A model generated the notes under the pieces. That model was not told the DNA's origin, searched no databases, and worked only from the letters and a program-made list of their open reading frames with translations. A program made the translations under genes and the position numbers. Below, one piece after another: positions 57,001 to 64,000 of a stretch of DNA of 64,000 nt (the stretch's first letter is position 1; every line of letters starts with the position of its first letter). This DNA comes from Monocercomonoides exilis (Eukaryota > Preaxostyla > Oxymonadida > Polymastigidae), in assembly GCA_001643675.2 (NCBI GenBank), contig LSRY02000028.1, positions 1,116,001-1,180,000 on the forward strand. Reading direction: 5' to 3'.

Positions 57001-60000
57001 GCTGTCATACTCATCATCTTCTGTGTCTGATTTCGTCAGAGTGTAATCACTTGCATCATTGCCATCTTCATCTTCATCACTGCCAGAGACATCAATATAC
57101 AAATCACCATAATCCGTTTGACTGTCCTGTTCAGTAGATGAAGTACTTTGTTCACTTGAATTATCATCAGTCGAAGAACTTTCGCTACCCTCTTCAAAGC
57201 CAGATGTTTTTAATGTCATTATTGTATTTCTCCGCAAACCGAACGGCTTCTCTGCCTGCTCTTCATTCAAAAGAGGAGCTGGTGCAATTTCTGCAAATCC
57301 CATTAATTCACCTTCAGCATCAGAATCAAAATCGCCTTGCTGATCATCCAAATCAGCCACGTTCTCTTTCGCCTTTGAACTCCAATGAGAATTCTTCGAT
57401 GGAGTTCTGCTGTGCCTTGCAGTTCCAGTATCTGTTCTAATCCCAGATCGTTTTGCTCTTGTTATCCATTTATTTCTTGGATGATTTGCGCACATTATGT
57501 TTTTGTTACTTTGTGACTGCTGCTGGGCGTATCCTCGCTGCAACTCAGGAATAACCGAAAGATAAGCAGACAAGTGAACGAGAACTCTGGAAATTGTGCG
57601 TGTCATTTCTCGCAGCGCTGCCACACCGCTTGTCATTGCAACGTGCGAAGCAAGCGAAAACAGATCTCTTTCAGAACGTAGACAGCTACCAAAGCTGCGA
57701 TGCTCCACAAGAAGTGCAATACAAAGACACTCAGATAGTCGTTCAGTGTGGCGCTTGTCTGTTTCGTGAATCAAAAGTTGGAGCAAAGGTGATACTACAA
57801 GGCGTGCAGCAGCTGTTGTGGCTGGAGCTGTGTTTAGGATTATTATCTTCAGAAAGCGTATGGCTTGCACTTGAATTAAACTGTCGTTCTCAGCAACAAG
57901 CAGAGCACGAATGAATGGCGTGGATCCTTGCGAAGAAAAAGAGGAAGGGAATTGCGCAGAATTCGATGTGAGACGACCAGCAGAAGTGGAAGAATGAGGT
58001 GGCTGAAGTGTCGATTGCTTTGAATGATGAGATCCAGGAAGAAAAGATGAATTCTGCAAAGTACTCGAAGACGGTTGCGCATCTGAGGACATAACAAATG
58101 TTGGCACAAGAGTTGTGTCGAATTCTTCTTCTTTTTTGTCTTCCTTAGCTGAGAGTTGTTGCGTTCTCGATGAAATGAAGCGACTGTTGCTTATACTTCG
58201 CCCTCCTCTCTGAACTGTTTTTCCCTTCTGTTGATTAGCTGAAGAAGCAGCAGTTGAAGAAGACGATGCAGAATAAGAAGAAGTTGTAAGAGAGGAACTG
58301 TTGTATTTCCCTTGTTTTGGTGAAGAAGTCTCTGAAATTGATGCACTAGCAATGACTCCAGACATCGATGATGAGTGGTTCGAGTGCTGAGATTGCTTGA
58401 CGCTCAATGGTTTTGAAGGAGACAATGCTTCCTTTTGCCCGTGGATCATCAATGCGCTCACAGCCAGTGAAGTTGCCGAAGCCCAAAGAGTGTTGAACTT
58501 CTCGGCATTGCGAAACACATCGCCAATCAGAGTTGTCAGCTGACACGATGTGTCAAGAAGGCTTTTCACAATGCGGAGTGTCAAGCTGCGTGATTGGCGC
58601 CAAAGTGAATGGGAATGTACAACAATAAGACGGAATGTGTCGAATATTTGTGTGACAAGATGCACAAGACGATCAGTGGTGGGTGCAAAAGTGCGAAGAA
58701 TACTTGCAAATATCGAAATATCTGAGCAAATTCCAGTGAAGAAGCTGCCCAGACATAAAAGAGAGGGAAAAGGAACCAAAGACGGGCTGTCACGAAAGAG
58801 GCGAAGAACGAAGTTGATTAGAGTAAACAGCCAGCACCCAATCCGATGAATGAACGACTGCTGCATCCCACGAGACAGAAGAAGTCCCTGGTTGTGCATA
58901 ATCAATGGAGGATATGAAGCAAACAAAGAGAACAGCAGCTGCTGCACATCGAACGATCGCAGTGCTGATATAGAGTATTCGTTAAACGCACGCCTAATTA
59001 GCAAGCATGTTGCTGGGAACACACTTGTCTGTACAACTGTATGTTTGAGAGGCGTCTGGCTCTGCTGAAATACAAGAGACGCAAAACGAGCACCAGGTGC
59101 GATTAGGCAACTGTGCTGGGAACATATGCCAATGATCCAAGCGATTGAAAGCTTAAAACGCTTTCTGTGGAAATGTACAGACTCAGCAGCAGGATACAAC
59201 ACAGTCAGCGAATGAATTATCGACTGTAAAAGCATCCGTCCATCAGCACAACGGTAAAGCCAGTCTGTTGCAAGAGCGCGACAAAGAGCCGAGAGGAAGC
59301 GGAGTGAAAGAAGGATCCATGGATTGGGAAGTGCAGATGAAGTGGATTGAGGAGAAGTGGAAACAGCTGAGCGAAGTGGTGATGAGTGCTGAAGCGAAAG
59401 AGGAGGAACAGAGCGAACACCAAGACGAACATTTTGGAGGAAAGGCGATGAAGAAGGATCTGGAGATGAAGAAGACGATGAAGTGTAGGAAAACAGGTGG
59501 CGGTGTTGAGCAAGGACAGAAGATGAGGTGTGCGTGAGTGATGAAGTGAGAGAGACATTTCGTGCATGTTGTGCATCGAGTGTCACGCGCTGAGTCTCCT
59601 TTAGTGATTGAGGTGCCTTTTCGCTTTGTCTGAAGTGGAGGGCAGCCGCTGACAAACAAATTGAAACAATGCCTGCACTTGCTGGCACGTAAAGCAATGC
59701 AAGTTCACTCATGTTTGAGCAGCCATCTTCGATATCTGCAATGCATTTCTCTACCAATCCTTCAACAAACACTGCTGGAAGAGAGGCAAGTGAATGTCTA
59801 AAGGGAATTGAGAAGACAGGATCGATGTAGCATTCGAAGTGGATGTTGAAGAGTGCAGCAAGAAGCAACAAAAAGCAGTCGCGAATGGTTCTGCCGCTCT
59901 CGTCGCACAATTCGAGAAGCAAAGAAGGATTATGAAGTGTTTCGTTGTGAATTGATAGCATTCTATTGATCAGCTCAGCAGAGAAGCAGTACAACTGCCT

Positions 60001-63000
60001 CCTGAGAGATGGCTCAAATGAATGAGAGATGATGTAGTTGAGTGAAGGCATAAGCCGATCGAGAGGGCAATCTGCTGAGATGAAATCTTTAAGAACAGCA
60101 TCTGTGAAGATTTCAGAGCTGACACATCGGAATGAAATCGGAAGAGAAACATCAGAGAATGGCAGTGAAGATCGATCAGAAACAGGCGAACGGGAAAGAT
60201 AAGACGGAAGTGCTGAAGAAGTGCTGATATCAAATTCTGAACTTGACACTGAAGAAGACGGAAGTATTTTGTACTTATTTAGCTGAACAAGTTTTGATGG
60301 GAATGACTTTGATTCATCATCAGCATTTTCGCCATGTTTGCATATTGCTTTATTATTCAATATGATTTCATTAGTCGAATCAGTTTGCCTCTGAAGAGAA
60401 AAAATAGAGTGTGCAATTTCTGATTCAATTGAATTGCTATTGCTCTGTTCAATAAGAGTTAAAACAGAAATGTTTTCTTCAGATTTTGCTGAATTTGATT
60501 CAAATTCCACAGAAAATGGAAAAGCATCTGATTCGAAACATGCTTTCGTATGATTCTTAAGTTTGTCTTTTAGCAATCTTTCACATGAAGGTGTGAGGTC
60601 TTTCCTCATTCCACTCAATTGAACCTCTTTCAGTGCCATAATAGAAGATGGAGAAGTTTCTGTAAAAGCCGGAGAGTTGAGATTTTGGCCAGAAGAAGAA
60701 GAAGAGGATAATTGGGGAGATTTTTGTCGAATGCTTGCCTGTTTTGTTTGAGAGAAAGAGAGAGATTCTGGAGGATTAATGAAAGAAGGTATGCTTTGGT
60801 GCATTGGAGGTGGCGGAGGGCCAGGATAGATCAGAAGTTTGTAGTTACCATCAGGTCTAAGCAGCTGAGGTTGAGAGTGGAGAATGAAAAATGAATGAGC
60901 AAACGCTCTCGAAGGAGAAGGAATGCTTCGATCCGAAGAGCCCAAAGAAGAACCTCCAGCCGGAGAAGTGTTGGAGAAGGGACAGTGAGAAGGAAGATGC
61001 GAATGAAAGCAGAAGAGGATGTGTATGCTATTGTCGTGAAGAGTGGAAGAGGAAAGTGAGATGCGCCTAATTTGTGCAGAAAGATCAGAAATAGCAGATG
61101 AAATGCAGACAAATGAAGATGATTCGTGAGCTAAGTCCATCGAAGGCTCAGATGTTGACTCAAAAAGAAGAGAGTGGGTTGAAGAAGAAAAAAGATTAGT
61201 ACCTGATCGTAATGCGTCACGTGCAGAAATCTCTTCAAAAGTTGAAGATTCAAATGGAGAAGAAGAAGAAGCCGTCGAAGAAGAAGATGATGTGGATGAA
61301 GACGAAGATTGAGAGGATGAAAAATGTTCAGCTGGTGTTAAAAGAGGTGAATGATGAAAAGATGACGGAGAAAGGAGCGAAGCTTCAGGAGAAATAGGAG
61401 CAGAAGATGAGGAAGAATTTGGAGAAGTTCCAACAACATTCGAACTGGGGGTCTTATTTGAAGCTGAAGAAACAACAGAATGTGCCATAAGGTGTGACTC
61501 AGCACCTGTGGAAAAGCATTGGTGGCTACACACAACCACCGAAGAAGAGCCTGAAAGTGGCACTCCATCTTCACTCACAACATGCATGCAAACAACAAAC
61601 GGTTCTGAAAAACGAGATTTTATGTCAGAAGACCCAAGACGCTGAAAGCTTTCATTTCCTTTTTTCGAGTCGTCATTCTTTGAACCTGCTGAATAACAGT
61701 TTAACGAGGCGAATATTGACTGCTTCAGTGCTCGAGAATCGACAGATACACAAACATCATTTCGCGTAGAGAGACCAGGAATTGTGTGAGAAACAGATGC
61801 AGTGGCGAAGTCAAGAGACGATAGTACAACAGGACCTGCTATGTGCAATTGAGAAAGAGGTGCAATTAACGATGTCTGCTGATGAGTGTGAAGTTGAGGC
61901 ACAGCACCGTGTTGCCTCATCGAAGTACCAAGTTGGCGTTGGGTAGAAAGGCGAGGCTGAGCAACAAAAGATAGTGACTGTTGAAGTGTAGGCGTTTGCA
62001 ATGGAAGTGAAGGCAAAGCCCATGGAGGAATGAATGGTGAACTGTCATGTGGCTTAGCTTGCGGCTGAGCTGTTGTCGGAACAAGTGAACGAGAAATAAT
62101 TGAAGGAAAAGAAGAAGATTGCAGAATAGGAATAGGAATTTTCCTGTGAATGGAAAAAATCAATGGCAGGAAGTCCAAGCACTCTGGTATGGCGTTGAGA
62201 GTCATAGACGATGGCAAAGGCTGGCACGAACCATCAGCTAAAGAAGATGAAGATGAGTGCTGTGTAGGGATTTGCGATTCCATACGAGAAAGAGGAGTCG
62301 CGTTGAAAAATGGAGGTACTGCTTTATGAGGCTGAGAAAGCGAACGCTGCTTTTTCAGTTGAGGGCGAGGTGCAATTGGAACAGTTGTAGCAGCAGACGA
62401 AAGTGTTGCATGAGCCTTCACTGATTCAAACCCTCTATCTGTTGTTGATTTCAAGCGATGAGAAGAGTTCTGTTGCGGTTGCTGTCTTGCTTCGTTTGAT
62501 GAGTTGTTGCGATTCAATTGTGTTGTAAATCCACAAAACACTGGACATGTAATTCTGTGTGATTCACCAACACACGTTGGAAATGGAGTTTGAATGTATT
62601 GTGGCATAAAGTACTTCCACTTAGTGCTATCATGAAAAGGAAACAAGCTCGGGGTTAATGGAAGTTGATGAATCTTTGGAGGGCCTTGGCATCTTGAATG
62701 ATCCTCATCCATTCCAATTACTACAAAAGGAAAACTCCCCACAGCAAGTGGACAATCACATTCCAAAGAAGACGATTTAAAAGATACAACGATGCAAAGT
62801 GTTTTTTGCTCCATTTCTTTTAAAATTTCATCTTCATTTTTGAATTTGGAATTTGAAATATCAACAGAAAACTGTTCCAACATAAGTTCAATAAAAATTA
62901 AAGTTCGAGGTTGTGAATGACCCATTCCTTTTTTTAAAGAATATGTTATAACATTTGATATCGGACTGTTGTTATGCCAGATTGAAACAGAAACAGATAA

Positions 63001-63309
63001 TTTTGAAATAAATGGATGCAAAGTCCAAATTGGGGAAGATACATCTGGATCATAGATTTGACAAATTAAACAAGACGTATTATTGCGTGTGAATGAAACA
63101 GCTTGTTTTGGATTTTTCTCCAATGAATAGTCCAACCATCGAGGAGGATTATCAAACGTAAATTCCTTGTAATATGTGAGCCATGAATCGTATCCGATTG
63201 CTGTATCAGGAGGATTAACTAAATTTTCGAAAATGTCGTCTTCGGGAATCCATGTTCTATCTTCATCTGTTATGAAATCTTGTGGTTTAAATCTGTGTGA
63301 GATACTCAT
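54021..63309 (-). CDS. Giant DOCK-family guanine nucleotide exchange factor
   Basis: Five exons on the minus strand: 63309-55955, 55820-55474, 55386-54544, 54408-54304 and 54187-54021; about 2938 residues. The long first exon holds a folded N-terminus (WIPEDDIFENLVNPPD, a phrase like DOCK-C/D N-termini), a serine-rich middle and helical repeat blocks. The DHR-2 catalytic region is assembled across exons: YFELVKLLVAASELFCEAGLW, then FFMVQFCGEKYGPQEQSERF and FIYIGEPDDTLDSFRRKLA (equivalent to the 'YFRVGFYG.KF ... FIYRG..' block), then MFYFYERTD, VVVTETPLPGIKRRSR (the '..TTE.PLPG..RR..V' block) and a helical tail. DOCK proteins load Rac/Cdc42-type GTPases with GTP at membranes. Exon 4 could be read in a second frame with alternative splice sites (see findings). 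Confidence is high for the family, moderate for the subfamily. Confidence 0.82.
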
Positions 63310-63551
63310 TTTTTATAATGGGTTGAAAATACAAAAAAAAAAAAAAAAAAAAAAAAGAATGAGTTAAATGAACAAAAAAAGTGGTTTTTGAATTGTTAAT
63401 AAAAGTTTTATCCAACCTTTCATCACTTTATATTTTTAATTACAAAGAATCACAACTTTTTTAAAAATATTGAAAAATAATGTTTTTCTCAAAAATGTTA
63501 ATTAAACCTAAAACAGAAATTTTCATTATTATTATAAAACAATTGAAATTT
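63310..63551. other. Spacer with A tract
   Basis: Upstream region of the DOCK gene (minus) and 3' end of the WD40 gene (also minus). It contains a run of about 24 A at 63333-63356, right beside the DOCK start. Confidence 0.5.
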
Positions 63552-64000
63552 TTATTCTCTAATCCACAATGCAAAACGTTTATCATCTGCAGTGACAATA
63601 GTCCTTCCATCATTTGACCAAGCTGTTCCCAGAATATTTCGTCCCATTCCGTGCTCTCGTGTGGGAAAGAACATAATTTGATTGTCTGTAATATCTCCAA
63701 TCACCATTCCTCCATTTTTCGACCCTACACACACAAATTTGGGGGTTGGACTGACGCTTCCTTCTGTTGGACTGCAAAGAACAAAAACACAAAAATGTTT
63801 GGAATGATTCAATGGAGGAAATTGATCAACCAAAAAAAAGGCTTATTCAAAACAAACCTCCAACAACCAGTTGTATTCTGAGTCGACGGCATAAATGACC
63901 CAAACTTCCATTTGCACATCGGAGTGAGCATTCGAAAGTCAGCCACAGATAAAGACCCGTCTCTTGCAACAGACAAGAGATATCTGTCATCAGGAGAGAC
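63552..64000 (-). CDS. WD40-repeat protein, C-terminal part (runs off the right edge)
   Basis: Minus strand. The last exon (63771-63552) and the one before it (63858 to beyond 64000) are joined by an 86-nt GTTTGT...TGCAG intron in phase 2. VSPDDRYLLSVARDGSLSVAD and LGTAWSNDGRTIVTADDKRFALW are two WD40 blades; the protein ends WIRE. The N-terminal part lies outside the window, so the specific function (scaffold, flagellar or otherwise) cannot be told. Confidence 0.8.

Noticed and set aside
1-64000. Reassigned stop codons (TAA/TAG as glutamine), known in some oxymonads
   Set aside because: Every well-recognised gene reads correctly with standard stops, and TAA, TAG and TGA all occur at sensible family ends (for example TAG at 29713-29715, TAA at the reductase end).
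1-64000. tRNA, rRNA, CRISPR arrays, bacterial operons, ribosome binding sites
   Set aside because: I looked through the spacers and found no cloverleaf-like sequences with a T-loop motif, no regular spaced repeats and no prokaryotic gene layout.

Overview
This is a eukaryotic, protist-like window with AT-rich spacers. Genes have short GT-AG introns (mostly 46-150 nt, donors of the GTATGT / GTTTGN / GTGTGN type). The standard code is used: TAA, TAG and TGA all end ORFs that make sense. Large proteins carry extreme serine tracts encoded by (TCT)n. A pectin-lyase-like surface-protein relic, serine-rich receptor kinases, flagellar-type genes and bacterial-looking acyltransferases point to an intron-rich flagellate of the Preaxostyla/oxymonad kind (Monocercomonoides-like). 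That assignment is inference from gene style, not a database match. I found no tRNA, rRNA or CRISPR.

Left part (1-10.7 kb): a frameshifted gene relic at the edge; a minus-strand pectin-lyase-like gene broken by one frameshift; a two-exon gene for six ubiquitin-like repeats plus a zinc domain and a RING-H2 finger (3815-6158); a minus-strand membrane acyltransferase-3 gene (7723-9206); and a decayed second ubiquitin-like gene (9897 to about 10520). The spacers hold a 47-base A tract, a MITE-like inverted-repeat element and a dispersed repeat.

Middle part (10.7-36.8 kb): a 10.3-kb intronless receptor-like TKL kinase whose kinase domain is split by serine-rich insertions; a minus-strand three-exon sugar O-acetyltransferase of the Maa/NodL type; a 3.4-kb gene desert; a 14-exon Sec1/Munc18 vesicle-fusion gene; a 15-exon RPGRIP1-type ciliary transition-zone gene with two GC-AG introns; and a 1023-residue protein of unknown function with a membrane segment near its C-terminus.

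Right part (37-64 kb): a secreted protein weakly resembling large lipid-transfer/vitellogenin N-termini (minus); an aldo-keto reductase (plus); a giant RasGAP (plus, 40762-48679); a spacer with two adjacent inverted-repeat elements, one sharing an internal repeat with 3291-3540 in opposite orientation; a five-exon coiled-coil protein; a giant DOCK-family Rho/Rac exchange factor (minus, 54021-63309); and the last two exons of a WD40 protein running off the right edge.

The genes do not form an operon-like pathway. Two themes recur. One is small-GTPase and membrane-traffic control (RasGAP, DOCK, Sec1) beside flagellum/cytoskeleton proteins. The other is acyl transfer by two unrelated bacterial-style enzymes. 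Conserved housekeeping genes are cut into many short exons, while the giant serine-rich genes are intronless or nearly so.
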